The translations under genes were made by a program, and so were the position numbers. This document shows positions 17,892 through 27,516 of a stretch of DNA of 64,000 nt, in pieces. Source of the stretch: Paenibacillus sedimenti (lineage in GTDB: Bacteria; Bacillota; Bacilli; Paenibacillales; NBRC-103111); contig NZ_JACVVD010000018.1 of assembly GCF_014534655.1 (NCBI RefSeq), positions 29,618-93,617 on the forward strand, read 5' to 3'. Each line of letters starts with the position of its first letter. Position 1 is the first letter of the stretch. The notes under the pieces were generated by a model. The model saw nothing but the letters and a program-made list of their open reading frames with translations. It had not been told where the DNA came from and made no database searches.

Positions 17892-18113
17892 GGCAGTAAT
17901 ACATATAGTCATAAAGTTTTCCGAAGTAAGCTATGCCGATCCAAACCTTGGATAAGCCCTATCGAATTCCAATGGTTGGAATAAATTTGTCAGAAATCAA
18001 CAAATAGTTAAATATCTAATATTTTGTCCAAACAAATTTGGTACATCCTTCATTAAATATTTATGTACCGCAAGTATCGTCCGGGGAAAAGTACAAGTGC
18101 AAGGAGTGATATT

Positions 18114-18911
18114 ATGAAAGTTATTATTTTAGCAGGGGGTTTTGGCACAAGATTAAGCGAAGAAACTCATTTAAAACCAAAACCGATGATCGAAATTGGG
18201 GATAAGCCAATTTTATGGCACATTATGCAGCATTACTCCAGTTATGGTTTCAATGATTTTGTTATTTGCTTGGGGTATAAAAGTCAAGTAATCAAAAACT
18301 ATTTCTCCAACTACTTCCTCAATAACTCTGATGTGACCTTTGACTTCCGGGAAAAAAATGAATGTATCATTCACCGCCACTCTGCGGAGCCTTGGCAAGT
18401 GACCTTAGTTGAAACCGGACTGCACACATTGACGGGAGGGCGGATTAAACGAGTACAGAAGTATTTCGGGAACGAGCCTTTTATGTTGACATACGGCGAC
18501 GGTGTCAGCGACGTTAATATTGCAAAATTAGTCGAGTTTCACCGCTCCCACGGGAAACTGGCTACAGTAACCGCTACAAGGCCACAAGGGAGATTCGGCA
18601 TGTTATCCATCTCCTCTGACCAACAGGTAGAGAAGTTTCAAGAAAAAATAGAAGGGGATGATGGTTGGATTAACACTGGCTTCTTTGTACTGCAGCCGGA
18701 AGTGTTTGCTTACTTAACTGGCGGGGATGAATCCGTATTTGAGAAGCAGCCGCTCGAGAACCTTGCTAAGGATGGACAATTAATGGCGTTCATGCATAAC
18801 AGCTTTTGGCATCCGATGGATACGTTACGAGACAAAGAGTATTTGGAGGAGCTTTGGGCATCAGGGAAAGCCCCGTGGAATACGGGAGAGGCGGTACGGC
18901 GGCTGAAATAA
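18114..18911 (+). CDS. rfbF: Glucose-1-phosphate cytidylyltransferase (copy 1)
   Basis: Makes CDP-glucose from CTP and glucose-1-phosphate. The 265-residue protein begins MKVIILAGGFGTRLSEE, the nucleotidyltransferase signature, followed by KPKPMIEIGDKPILWHIM. GDGVSDVN carries the metal-binding Asp, and WINTGFFVLQPE and HNSFWHPMDTLRDK are RfbF-like. The ATG at 18114 has AAGGAG 7 bp upstream; the frame is open further back. It is intact and nearly identical to the gene at 25788. CDP-glucose normally feeds RfbG (CDP-glucose 4,6-dehydratase), which is not recognisable here. Confidence 0.93.
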   Translation: MKVIILAGGFGTRLSEETHLKPKPMIEIGDKPILWHIMQHYSSYGFNDFVICLGYKSQVIKNYFSNYFLNNSDVTFDFREKNECIIHRHSAEPWQVTLVETGLHTLTGGRIKRVQKYFGNEPFMLTYGDGVSDVNIAKLVEFHRSHGKLATVTATRPQGRFGMLSISSDQQVEKFQEKIEGDDGWINTGFFVLQPEVFAYLTGGDESVFEKQPLENLAKDGQLMAFMHNSFWHPMDTLRDKEYLEELWASGKAPWNTGEAVRRLK

Positions 18912-19799
18912 AAATAGTAATAACGGGTTCTACGGGATTTTTGGGTAGCCACCTTACGAGAGTTTTAGTCAAAGAAGGTTATGAAGTGATTATTGTAAAA
19001 AGAAGTTTCTCCAATACTTGGAGAATTTCCGACATATTGTCCGAAGTAACGGTCTTCAATCTCGATGAAGAGCCGTTCGAGCGGCCTTTTATACAATGCG
19101 GTCCAATCGATGCGGTCATTCACACCGGTACCAAGTACGATCGAAATGATGAATCGGCCTTGCAACTGTTGAATGCTAACGTTTCGTTTCCGCTGGAATT
19201 GCTGGAAACGGCTGCTTCCTACCAGACCGGGATGTTTATCAATACGGATTCTTTTATTCATAAAAATAATGCCGGTTATAGGCACTTAGCCAAATATGCG
19301 CTGACCAAAAAACAGTTCCTCGAATGGGGCAAGGAATTAAGTGCAGCGGAGAAAATTCGCTTTCTTAATTGTCGGCTGGAGCACATATACGGATAGTAAG
19401 TTCACCACCTATATTGTAAAAAGTTGTTTACAGCAAGTTCCCGAGCTACAACTGACACCAGGCAATCAGAAGAGAGATTTTATACATGTTCACGACGTCG
19501 TTTCGGCCTATTCTTTGCTGCTAAAGCAGCTACCGACTAATTTTCCTTGGTTTAGAGAATTTGAAATAGGAACAGGAACGACGACGACCGTTCGCCATTT
19601 TGTAGAGCTGGTTCATCAGTTATCCCAATCCGGAACGAAGCTATATTTTGGTGCCATTCCGCATCGGGAGCACGAAATTATGGAGTCAATCGCCAATATT
19701 TCCGAACTCCGCAAATTAGGGTGGAACCATAAAATAAGCTTACAACAAGGGATCAAATACGCGATTATGAACGAAAAAAACAGGAATCGGTTAAATTGA
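18908..19799 (+). pseudogene. Decayed NAD-dependent epimerase (copy 1)
   Basis: This is the counterpart of the intact gene at 26582-27481. Three lesions are visible. The start codon is ATA instead of ATG at the rfbF stop junction. A 14-bp deletion near 19396 shifts the frame right after EHIYG. The codons following continue in another frame to 19799. The glycine loop GSTGFLGSHL and the YALTKKQF active-site segment are still readable, so the decay looks recent. Confidence 0.9.
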
Positions 19800-19829
19800 C
19801 TCCATGACATGGTTGGAGGAGGGAGATAA

Positions 19830-20930
19830 TTGGGACAAATGAGCAACAATACAATCTATCAGACCGACCTTCAGTATATGTTCCAAAATCTTGACTCGAG
19901 TGAGAAAGCGAAACTTAAGAACGCATCGATTTTGATTACCGGTTGTGCCGGCTTTTTGGGATATTACTTCATGTCGTTTTTATCCGAGTATTCCGAACAG
20001 CTAGGAATTAAAAGAGTAATTGGCATTGACAACTTTAAGCTTGGAAAACCGAAGTGGGTTACGGAACTAAGCCAATCGAATCCAAGGGTTGAACTTCATA
20101 GCGCGGATGTTACTCAATTTACATCGTTTCATGCGAAGCAAATGGGTGATGTTGATTTTATTATCCACATGGCCTCGATCGCTTCACCGACCTTCTATAG
20201 AATGTATCCGCTGGAAACTGTTGACGCCAATGTGTGGGGACTGCGGTCTTTACTCGATTATTATAGGGATAAGGACATAAAAGGATTTTTGTTTTTCTCC
20301 AGTAGTGAAGTGTATGGCGATCCGTTTCCGAATTATATCCCAACCCCGGAAGATTATAGAGGCAATGTGGCCATGATAGGGCCGCGCGCATGCTACGACG
20401 AGGCCAAGCGATTCGGGGAGACTCTCTGCTATTTGTACGCCGAAAAATTTCGTATGCCCATATCAATTGTCCGACCGTTCAACAATTACGGTCCCGGTAT
20501 GCGGCTTCATGATAAACGGGTGCCGGTCGATTTTGCCAAAGCTCTCGTTGAAAAGAAGAGTATCGTCATGCATTCGGACGGGACTCCGACACGAACGTTT
20601 TGTTATGTGACGGATGCGATTATCGGGTACCTAAAAGCACTGCTGTACGAACCGTTCGATTACTTTAACATAGGCATGGAACAGCCCGAAATTTCAATCA
20701 AACAATTGGCCCAAATTTATAAAGAAGCAGGCTCGGCTATATATCATTTCAGTCCGTCGATCGAATTTAAGGAGTCTGAAGAAAAAAGCTATTTAACGCA
20801 TAATCCGTCCAGACGATGCCCCGATATAACAAAGGCGAAAACCTTACTGTACTATTCCCCTGCTATTTCCGTAACCGAGGGTGTCCATCGATTTCTAACT
20901 TTTCTTAAAGAGGAGGGGAACATCCATTGA
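19830..20930 (+). CDS. Extended SDR, UDP-glucuronate decarboxylase (UXS)-like (copy 1, intact)
   Basis: A 366-residue NAD-dependent sugar-nucleotide enzyme. The Rossmann motif is TGCAGFLGYYF, the catalytic segment is SSSEVYGDP followed by IGPRACYDEAKRFGE (YxxxK). RPFNNYGPGMR and the C-terminal PDITKAK also occur in UXS/ArnA-C type enzymes. It could make a CDP- or UDP-xylose-like sugar, or act as a 4-epimerase or dehydratase; the exact substrate cannot be read from sequence. The start is TTG at 19830 or ATG at 19839, behind GGAGGAGGGAG. Its stop overlaps the next start by 4 bp. The copy at 27517 is broken. Confidence 0.85.
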   Translation: MGQMSNNTIYQTDLQYMFQNLDSSEKAKLKNASILITGCAGFLGYYFMSFLSEYSEQLGIKRVIGIDNFKLGKPKWVTELSQSNPRVELHSADVTQFTSFHAKQMGDVDFIIHMASIASPTFYRMYPLETVDANVWGLRSLLDYYRDKDIKGFLFFSSSEVYGDPFPNYIPTPEDYRGNVAMIGPRACYDEAKRFGETLCYLYAEKFRMPISIVRPFNNYGPGMRLHDKRVPVDFAKALVEKKSIVMHSDGTPTRTFCYVTDAIIGYLKALLYEPFDYFNIGMEQPEISIKQLAQIYKEAGSAIYHFSPSIEFKESEEKSYLTHNPSRRCPDITKAKTLLYYSPAISVTEGVHRFLTFLKEEGNIH

Positions 20931-21979
20931 TAACGGTGATCGGACTTGGATTTGTCGGCTTGACCACCGCTCTAGGCTTCAGCGATAAAGATTACCTCGT
21001 TTACGGCTACGATACGAGTCAAGACAAGACAGAACGGTTGAGAAAAGGAATGGTTCCTTTTTACGAGCCTTATCTTGACGAGAAACTGAATCAATATATG
21101 AATAATCGCTTTCATATCGTAGATGATTTAAAGGACGCTATCGACAAGAGTGAAATCGTCTTTTTTTGTGTAGGAACCCCAAGCCAGGCTGATGGGAGCG
21201 CCGATTTAAGCTATATTTTCGATGCGGCCAAAAGCGTAACCGAATGTATAACCAAACCGCAGTTTAAGGTGCTGGTCATTAAGTCGTCGGTTCCGCCGGC
21301 AACGACAAGCGAGTGTATAAACCCTTATATAGAATCGTTAGGTTTTAAGGTTGACGAGGACGTCGGTCTAACCAACAATCCCGAGTTTTGCGGGAGGGGC
21401 ATGCCTGGAGCGATTTTATGAATCCGGACAGGATCGTTATCGTCAAGAGTCCGACAAGAGCGGATAAATAGCTGAACAATATTTACCGGTCGTTTCAAGC
21501 CCCGATTTACCGGGGTAGTTTAACTACGGCAGAGTTTATTAAATATTTATCTAACACGTACTGGCCACTCTCATTAGTTTCGCAAATGAGCAATCATTAA
21601 TCGCCAGAGCCATAGGTGATATTGATATTAGAACTGCCTTTCAAGTGCTGCACCGGGACAAGAGATGGTTTGAGGCTCCGGCCGCAATGACATCCTATGT
21701 TTATCCGGGCTGCGGCTTCGGAGGTTATTGCCTTCCCAAGGATACGCTTGCGTTAGTTAGTCAGTCTATCAAGAACGGGTACTCGCCGGATATTTTAAAA
21801 AGTGCAATCCAGGTGAACGAAGTCATTCAACAATTTGTGGTCAGAGAAATAACCGAAAAAGTCTGCCCGAAGGAAACAATAGGGATGTTGTTATTTTAAC
21901 CGCATGGGATGAATTTGTAACGAACGAAAGGTCCATTAGAAACAAGCGCGTTTTCGATTATCGCTATTTATACGTCTGA
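20927..21979 (+). pseudogene. Decayed nucleotide-sugar dehydrogenase (copy 1)
   Basis: Counterpart of the intact gene at 28403-29656. The first 150 residues are good (VIGLGFVGLTTALG). Then a lost T in NNPEF shifts the frame and stops at 21421. Further single-base losses occur near 21447 and 21560, and about 209 bp are missing after 21884 by alignment to copy 2. The active-site Cys segment GCGFGGYCLPKDT survives as isolated sequence. It cannot make a full enzyme. Confidence 0.92.
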
Positions 21980-22005
21980 ATTAATGGAATCGGGGTGATG
22001 GTCTG

Positions 22006-22752
22006 GTGGATGACGTTTACACTTTAAAACCTTTTAAGGACACGGGGAAACGGTTTTTAGTCATCGCGCGGGTACGAGATGACTCCCTCCATAAAGAGTG
22101 GATAAAGCCATCCAAATATAAAAATTTTGACTTGTATTTGGAGTATTACGGGGATGGGGGCAGCGATTTTCGAAGCGATTGTGACTTCTACTCGGAGGGA
22201 AAGGAAACAAAGTGGCCCAGAATCTATAAGATTATCCAGAAGTACCGCGAACATATTTTTAAATATGACGCTGTATGGATCCCTGACGATGATATCAGCG
22301 TAGACTGTAAAACCATTCATAACATGTTTAAAACCTTTATGAAATACGAGTTATCTCTCGCCCAGCCCGCCTTAACAATGGACTCGTTTTATTCTCATAA
22401 AATTACACGACAACAAAAAAAGTATGTACTGCGATACACCAGTTTTATAGAAGTGATGGTGCCCATATTCTCCAATAAAGCTCTTCAAAAATGCTGGAAA
22501 TCATTTAAATTAAGTCAATCCGGTTGGGGACTGGACAACATCTGGCCTAAGTTTTTGGCTTTTCCCAACAATAAAATAGCTATTATCGATAAAACGCCGG
22601 TTAAGCATACGAGGCCAGTAGGGGGAGGCACATTATATCAGGATATTCAAGGCTCCTCATACGATGAATTACACCGTATTCGAAAGCAATACAACGTTAA
22701 AAATCTATTTATTACGTATGGTAAGGTATGGGATAAAAAGCAGGCTAAATAG
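22006..22752 (+). CDS. DUF707-like protein (copy 1)
   Basis: A 248-residue protein of unknown function resembling the DUF707 family. Visible marks are RFLVIARVRDDSLHKEW near the N-terminus, an acidic triad YDAVWIPDDDI that resembles the DxD metal site of GT-A glycosyltransferases, and VKHTRPVGGGTLY near the C-terminus. It has no signal peptide or membrane helix. The start is GTG at 22006 behind GGGGTGA. Being last in a nucleotide-sugar operon, a transferase role is plausible but inferred. Two closer relatives lie at 29691 and 30695. Confidence 0.7.
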   Translation: MDDVYTLKPFKDTGKRFLVIARVRDDSLHKEWIKPSKYKNFDLYLEYYGDGGSDFRSDCDFYSEGKETKWPRIYKIIQKYREHIFKYDAVWIPDDDISVDCKTIHNMFKTFMKYELSLAQPALTMDSFYSHKITRQQKKYVLRYTSFIEVMVPIFSNKALQKCWKSFKLSQSGWGLDNIWPKFLAFPNNKIAIIDKTPVKHTRPVGGGTLYQDIQGSSYDELHRIRKQYNVKNLFITYGKVWDKKQAK

Positions 22753-22789
22753 GAAACTGCAAGCAGCCAAACAATTCTTGTCCCCGCAT

Positions 22790-23300
22790 TTGGAGAACAA
22801 AATCGTTCCGTCGTGTACTTGATCGACTCAATAGCACACAAGACTTTCCAGGATTTCATTTTGAAATCGACAACCAGCCAGTATTAAGAGCAAACCCATA
22901 AGACTCGGGGTTGATGGAATTGCACTATCATCAGATCGCTCAACTCTTTACTAATGTCCGTTAACCGGTCGAAATTTGTATGCTATTGATACCACAGTTT
23001 TAAGAAACTTTTATACGCCGCTTACGGAGATTAACAGGGCTGTTCAATCAGTCGGAAGCAAAGGCACTACCACCGGCGGTATGCATGCAGATAATAAAGG
23101 GAATGTTTTTTACACGATGTTGGAAGCAAAAGGGGTTGGCTTTTATCGCCCTGAAACGAACAGCTTTCATCATTTCGTATCAGATGACACAATGTTATGA
23201 GTTGTCTGGGTAGCCTTCGATCAAAGAGGGTCAATCATATTCAACAAAACCGATTGCACCAAATACTTGATGAAGCCCAACAAGATATGGATTGGACCTA
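22790..23300 (+). pseudogene. Remnant of a major royal jelly protein (MRJP)/yellow-family gene
   Basis: Broken frames read VYLIDSIAHKTFQDF, then YAIDTTVLRNFYTPLTEIN, GGMHADNKGNVFYTMLEAKG and FHHFVSDDTML. The order (LYaidT.vLr, G.G..D..G.lY.t, W..) fits the beta-propeller MRJP family. Stops and frame changes occur at about 22886, 22964 and 23198. No intact protein can be made. Confidence 0.5.
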
Positions 23301-23399
23301 TCCATACAATTTGATCATATGGAAAGCATTTGTTGGCCATCATGAGAAGTCCTATTTATATGCACGATAGTACTTTTACAAAGGACGCCTTTAAACTGG

Positions 23400-23727
23400 T
23401 TGTCCTTTGTAGCAACGGAATCAAATTTAGCCGTTATTCCCGTTACGGAGAACCGTATCATATTTGGGCGTGTCCATTTCCATGGATGATTTTGGGACGG
23501 GGTATTCTTCGTTAAGCTGTGTCAAAGATTTATCCATCGACAAATTGAACATCGATCGTTCCTTTATTACGAATATTTCAACGGACGAGCGGGACGCGGC
23601 CATTGTCAAAACGATTATCGCCTTATCCCGAAATCTGAACATGAAGGTGTTAGCGGAAGGCGGGCTGGATTCACGGGGGCATCCAAGCCAGAGGGAATCC
23701 GGACATCCTATTTGTTCATCCGGTTAA
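23400..23727 (+). pseudogene. Fragment of an EAL-domain c-di-GMP phosphodiesterase
   Basis: The plus strand reads GVSISMDDFGTGYSSLS, then DKLNIDRSFI and MKVLAEGGL, the DDFGTGYSSL, KIDRSFV and VVAEGVE motifs of EAL domains in order. The N-terminal EAL motif itself and the last part of the domain are missing, and the frame ends at 23727. It lies among debris before the glycosyltransferase gene. Confidence 0.7.
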
Positions 23728-23791
23728 AGACGAATCCGTCCGTCAATGGATATGCAATTGCTGATTAGGAAAAAAAGGAGGAAACAACGCT

Positions 23792-25594
23792 ATGGGAAAT
23801 GACGTCACTGTAATGTTGCCTTCATACAATGCTGGAAGGTATTTGAAAGAAGCTGTGCAAAGTGTTTTTGATCAAACGTATACAAACTGGAAATTAATTA
23901 TTGTCGATGATGCATCTACGGATAACAGCATCGATACGATCCAAAAGTTTTTAAAGGATCCACGTGTTACCCTAATTCGTAATCCACAAAATTTAGGCCA
24001 ATCTAAAAGTCAAAATGTTGCCTTACAATTAGTGGATACTCCATATGTGATCCAGCTGGATGCTGATGATTTGTTTTTTCCAAATACAATCGAAAGACTT
24101 AAGCAAGAGGCAGATAAACAATCGGAGGATGTTGCCGTATTTTACGGGAATTTCATGTATATTGGGGACGGGATGAAGAAAGGGAAAAAGAAAGCTCATA
24201 TAAGAAGATATAGACAGTTTAAAGACGGATATGATTTTTTGCTGGAGGATTGTACGGTCCGTCCAAGGTTCTATCGGACTTCAGCTCTAAAAAGGGTTGG
24301 AGGCTGGCCGACGGATGATCCATATGAGGGACGATATATTGAAGACAGAAGCATTATATTACGTTTATTTGAATACTATCGTTGCCGCTGGGTGGATGAA
24401 ACACTGTATAAATACCGAAAGCATAGCTCCAATTTGTCTAAAGCTATAGAGGTTAATGGTGAAGTTGTGGAATGGGTTGTTCGCGAGGCTTTAAAAAGAT
24501 GGGGGGACCATTATAAACCGGTCTTCGCCTTTCATGAAGGCTGGAATCGAATGGTTCAGCTGGTGCCGAAAAAGAACAGTTTCAATAACAAATTAGGAAT
24601 ATCGTACGGCGGACTGATGCCTAAGCCGAAGGAAATCGTTTTTGGGGGTAGAGTGAAGCTAAGACATCTCGGAGAGAATTTCCCTGAAGATAAGTTAAAC
24701 TATAATCTTATGTATTTAGTGAGCAGCTACCTGCCTGCTTGTGCTGAGCAGAAGGTGAAAGTATGCAGGGAGAACGGTATCAAATTAGTATGGAACCAGA
24801 ATGGGGTCGCTTTTCCGGCATGGGCGGGTAAAGCTTATAAAGATATGAATGAACGGCGTCGAAATTTACGTAAGCAAGCAGATTGGGTCATTTACCAAAG
24901 TAATTTTTGCAAAATGAGTGCCGATAAATTCCTAGGCCAGTATAACGGGAAGTTTTCGATCCTTTATAACTGTGTAGATACAACGTCATTTACCCCCCCT
25001 AAAAAGATCCCGTCATTATCTAAAATCCGTTTGTTAGTAATGGGAAGCCACTATGATAAAGAACGAGTGACACTGGCCTTGGATACATTAGCGCTGTTAT
25101 TAAAGAGTGGGGTTCGCGCGGAGCTCCAAATTGCCGGAAATCTGAAATGGCCAAACGCTAAAAAGGAAGTGCGAAGCAAAATAAGCTCATTGCGTTTGGA
25201 TAAACATGTCCGGATTACGGATTCTTATTTGCAAGAAGATGCACCGAAGTTTTATCGAAAAACACATATTTTGCTGCATTTCAAATACAATGACCCAAGC
25301 CCTACAGTTCCAATAGAAGCCATGGCGTGCGGGATCCCCGTTATAGGGTCTCGTAGTGGAGGGATGACCGAATTATTAGGCAAAGACGGAGGAACCACCC
25401 TGGAAGTGCCGTTTAGTTGGGAGAAAATGTACTACCCAAGTGCCAAAGCCGCCGCAGACGCAGTCACCATAATTATGAAGGATTGGAAAGCTTGGAGCAG
25501 CAAGGCACGGAAAAGGGCAGTCAAGCATTTTAGTAAAGAGAAATGGCTAAAGGAGCATAAAAAGATATTTAGTAAAGTTGTGGAATCGAACTGA
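23792..25594 (+). CDS. Two-domain glycosyltransferase, GT2 followed by GT4-like
   Basis: A 600-residue protein. Residues 1-230 form a GT2 domain: VTVMLPSYNAGRYLKEAVQS, the UDP-site IIVDDAST, the DxD QLDADDLFF and an acceptor-region segment RYIEDRSI. The C-terminal half (about 290-600) is GT-B/GT4-like, with LLVMGSHYDKERV and the E-x7-E type block PIEAMACGIPVIGSRSGGM. Such fusions build repeating polysaccharides or decorate surface glycans. It has a strong AAAGGAGG site, no membrane helix, and a terminator after it. It sits between the two copies of the sugar operon and is the only clear glycosyltransferase of the island. Confidence 0.85.
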   Translation: MGNDVTVMLPSYNAGRYLKEAVQSVFDQTYTNWKLIIVDDASTDNSIDTIQKFLKDPRVTLIRNPQNLGQSKSQNVALQLVDTPYVIQLDADDLFFPNTIERLKQEADKQSEDVAVFYGNFMYIGDGMKKGKKKAHIRRYRQFKDGYDFLLEDCTVRPRFYRTSALKRVGGWPTDDPYEGRYIEDRSIILRLFEYYRCRWVDETLYKYRKHSSNLSKAIEVNGEVVEWVVREALKRWGDHYKPVFAFHEGWNRMVQLVPKKNSFNNKLGISYGGLMPKPKEIVFGGRVKLRHLGENFPEDKLNYNLMYLVSSYLPACAEQKVKVCRENGIKLVWNQNGVAFPAWAGKAYKDMNERRRNLRKQADWVIYQSNFCKMSADKFLGQYNGKFSILYNCVDTTSFTPPKKIPSLSKIRLLVMGSHYDKERVTLALDTLALLLKSGVRAELQIAGNLKWPNAKKEVRSKISSLRLDKHVRITDSYLQEDAPKFYRKTHILLHFKYNDPSPTVPIEAMACGIPVIGSRSGGMTELLGKDGGTTLEVPFSWEKMYYPSAKAAADAVTIIMKDWKAWSSKARKRAVKHFSKEKWLKEHKKIFSKVVESN

Positions 25595-25613
25595 AAAAAT
25601 TGCTCTCTTACAG

Positions 25614-25641
25614 TCAGCCAGAAGATCTGGCTGGCTTATTT
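25614..25641 (+). terminator. Hairpin terminator after the glycosyltransferase gene
   Basis: CAGCCAGA/TCTGGCTG stem with a tiny loop followed by CTTATTTTT, 20 bp after the stop codon. Confidence 0.75.
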
Positions 25642-25787
25642 TTAGGCTATGTTATTCTTTATTGTTGATTTAACAAATAGTTAAAAATCTAATACGATTG
25701 TCCAAACAAATTTGGTACATCCTTCATTAAATATCTATGAACCGCAAGTATCGTCCGGGGAAAAGGACAAGTGCAAGGAGTGATAAT

Positions 25788-26585
25788 ATGAAAGTTATTA
25801 TTTTAGCAGGGGGATTTGGCACAAGATTAAGCGAAGAAACACATTTAAAACCAAAACCGATGATCGAAATTGGGGATAAGCCAATTTTATGGCACATTAT
25901 GCAGCATTACTCCAGTTATGGTTTCAATGATTTTGTTATTTGCTTGGGGTATAAGAGTCAAGTAATCAAAGATTATTTCTCCAACTACTTCCTCTATAAC
26001 TCAGATGTGACCTTTAACTTCCTGAAAAAAAATAAATGTATCATTCACCGCCATTACACGGAGCCTTGGCAAGTGACCTTAGTTGAAACCGGACTGCACA
26101 CATTGACGGGAGGACGGATTAAGCGAGTACAGGAGTATATCGGGAATGAGCCTTTTATGTTGACATACGGTGACGGTGTCAGCGACGTTAATATTGAAAA
26201 ATTAGTCGAGTTTCACCGCTCCCACGGGAAACTGGCTAGCGTGACCGCTGCAAGGCCGCAAGGGAGATTCGGCATGTTATCCATCTCCTCTGATCAACAG
26301 GTTGAGAAGTTTCAAGAAAAAATAGAAGGGGATGGCGGTTGGATTAACGCTGGCTTCTTTGTACTTCAGCCGGAAGTGTTTGCTTACTTAACCGGAGGGG
26401 ATGAAACCGTATTTGAGAAGCAGCCGCTCGAAAACCTTGCTAAGAATGGAAATTTAATGGCGTTCAAGCATAACAGCTTTTGGCATCCGATGGATACGTT
26501 ACGGGACAAAAAGTATTTGGAGGAGCTTTGGGCATCAGGGAAGGCTCCGTGGAATACGGGAGAGGAGTTACGGCGGCCGAAATGA
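25788..26585 (+). CDS. rfbF: Glucose-1-phosphate cytidylyltransferase (copy 2)
   Basis: Intact 265-residue duplicate of the gene at 18114 with scattered substitutions (for example FLKKNKCIIHRHYTEPW instead of REKNECIIHRHSAEPW). The signature LAGGFGTRLSEE, the KPKPMIEIGDKP block and GDGVSDVN are unchanged. The ATG at 25788 has AAGGAG upstream. The stop overlaps the epimerase start by 4 bp (ATGA), a junction that copy 1 has lost. Confidence 0.93.
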   Translation: MKVIILAGGFGTRLSEETHLKPKPMIEIGDKPILWHIMQHYSSYGFNDFVICLGYKSQVIKDYFSNYFLYNSDVTFNFLKKNKCIIHRHYTEPWQVTLVETGLHTLTGGRIKRVQEYIGNEPFMLTYGDGVSDVNIEKLVEFHRSHGKLASVTAARPQGRFGMLSISSDQQVEKFQEKIEGDGGWINAGFFVLQPEVFAYLTGGDETVFEKQPLENLAKNGNLMAFKHNSFWHPMDTLRDKKYLEELWASGKAPWNTGEELRRPK

Positions 26586-27481
26586 AAATAGTCATAACGG
26601 GTTCTACGGGTTTTTTGGGCAGCCACCTTACGAGAGCTTTAGTCAAAGAGGGATATGAAGTGGTTATTATAAAAAGAAGCTTCTCCAATACTTGGAGAAT
26701 TTCCGATATATTGTCCGAAGTAACGGTCTACAATATCGACGAAGAGCCGCTTGAGCGGCCTTTTATACAATGCGGTCCAATCGATGCGGTCATTCACACC
26801 GCTACCATGTATGACCGGAATGATGAATCGGCCTTGCAGCTGCTGAATGCTAACGTTTCGTTTCCGCTGGAATTGCTGGAAATAGCTGCTTCCTACCAGT
26901 CCGGGATGTTTATCAATACGGATTCTTTTATTAATAAAAATAATGCCGGATATAGGCACTTAGCCAAATATGCGCAGACCAAAAAACAGTTCCTTGAATG
27001 GGGTAAGCAATTAAGTGCAGCGGAGAAAATTCACTTTCTTAATTGTCGGCTGGAGCACATATACGGATCCTTTGATAGCGACAGTAAGTTCACCACCCAT
27101 ATTGTAAAAAGTTGTTTACAGCAAGTTCCCGAGCTGCAACTGACACCTGGCGATCAGAAGAGAGATTTTATACATGTCCACGACGTCGTTTCGGCCTATT
27201 CTTTGCTGCTAAAGCAGCGGCCAACTGATTCTCCATGGTTTAGCGAATTTGAAATAGGAACAGGAACGACGACGACCGTTCGTCATTTTGTAGAGCTGGT
27301 TCATCGGTTATCCCAATCCGAAACGAAGCTGCATTTTGGTGCCATTCCATATCGGGAACATGAAATTATGGAGTCAAGCGCCAATATTTCCGAACTCCGC
27401 AAATTAGGGTGGAACCATAAAATAAGCTTACAACGAGGGATAGAATACGTGATTACGAACGAAAAAACAGGAATCGGTTAA
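26582..27481 (+). CDS. NAD-dependent sugar epimerase/dehydratase, extended SDR (copy 2, intact)
   Basis: A 299-residue enzyme. The Rossmann motif ITGSTGFLGSHLTRAL is at the N-terminus, the catalytic YAQTKKQF (YxxxK) near residue 140, and CRLEHIYG then DFIHVHDVVSAY follow as in WcaG/RfbG-like reductases and epimerases. It may act on the CDP-glucose product of RfbF, for example as a CDP-sugar reductase or epimerase, but this is inference. It starts with ATG at 26582 inside the rfbF stop. The duplicate at 18908 has lost its start codon and frame. Confidence 0.87.
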   Translation: MKIVITGSTGFLGSHLTRALVKEGYEVVIIKRSFSNTWRISDILSEVTVYNIDEEPLERPFIQCGPIDAVIHTATMYDRNDESALQLLNANVSFPLELLEIAASYQSGMFINTDSFINKNNAGYRHLAKYAQTKKQFLEWGKQLSAAEKIHFLNCRLEHIYGSFDSDSKFTTHIVKSCLQQVPELQLTPGDQKRDFIHVHDVVSAYSLLLKQRPTDSPWFSEFEIGTGTTTTVRHFVELVHRLSQSETKLHFGAIPYREHEIMESSANISELRKLGWNHKISLQRGIEYVITNEKTGIG

Positions 27482-27516
27482 ATATACTCCATGACATCGT
27501 TGGAGGAGGGAGAGAA

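Larger units (their letters stand above)
17999..22752 (+). repeat. Direct repeat copy 1 of the nucleotide-sugar operon
   Basis: This segment is collinear and highly similar at the DNA level to 25672-30446. Similarity starts abruptly at AACAAATAGTTAAA and covers the leader, rfbF, epimerase, UXS-like gene, dehydrogenase and DUF707 gene. A TGTCCAAACAAATTTGG block is kept unchanged about 90 bp upstream of both rfbF genes. Confidence 0.95.
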
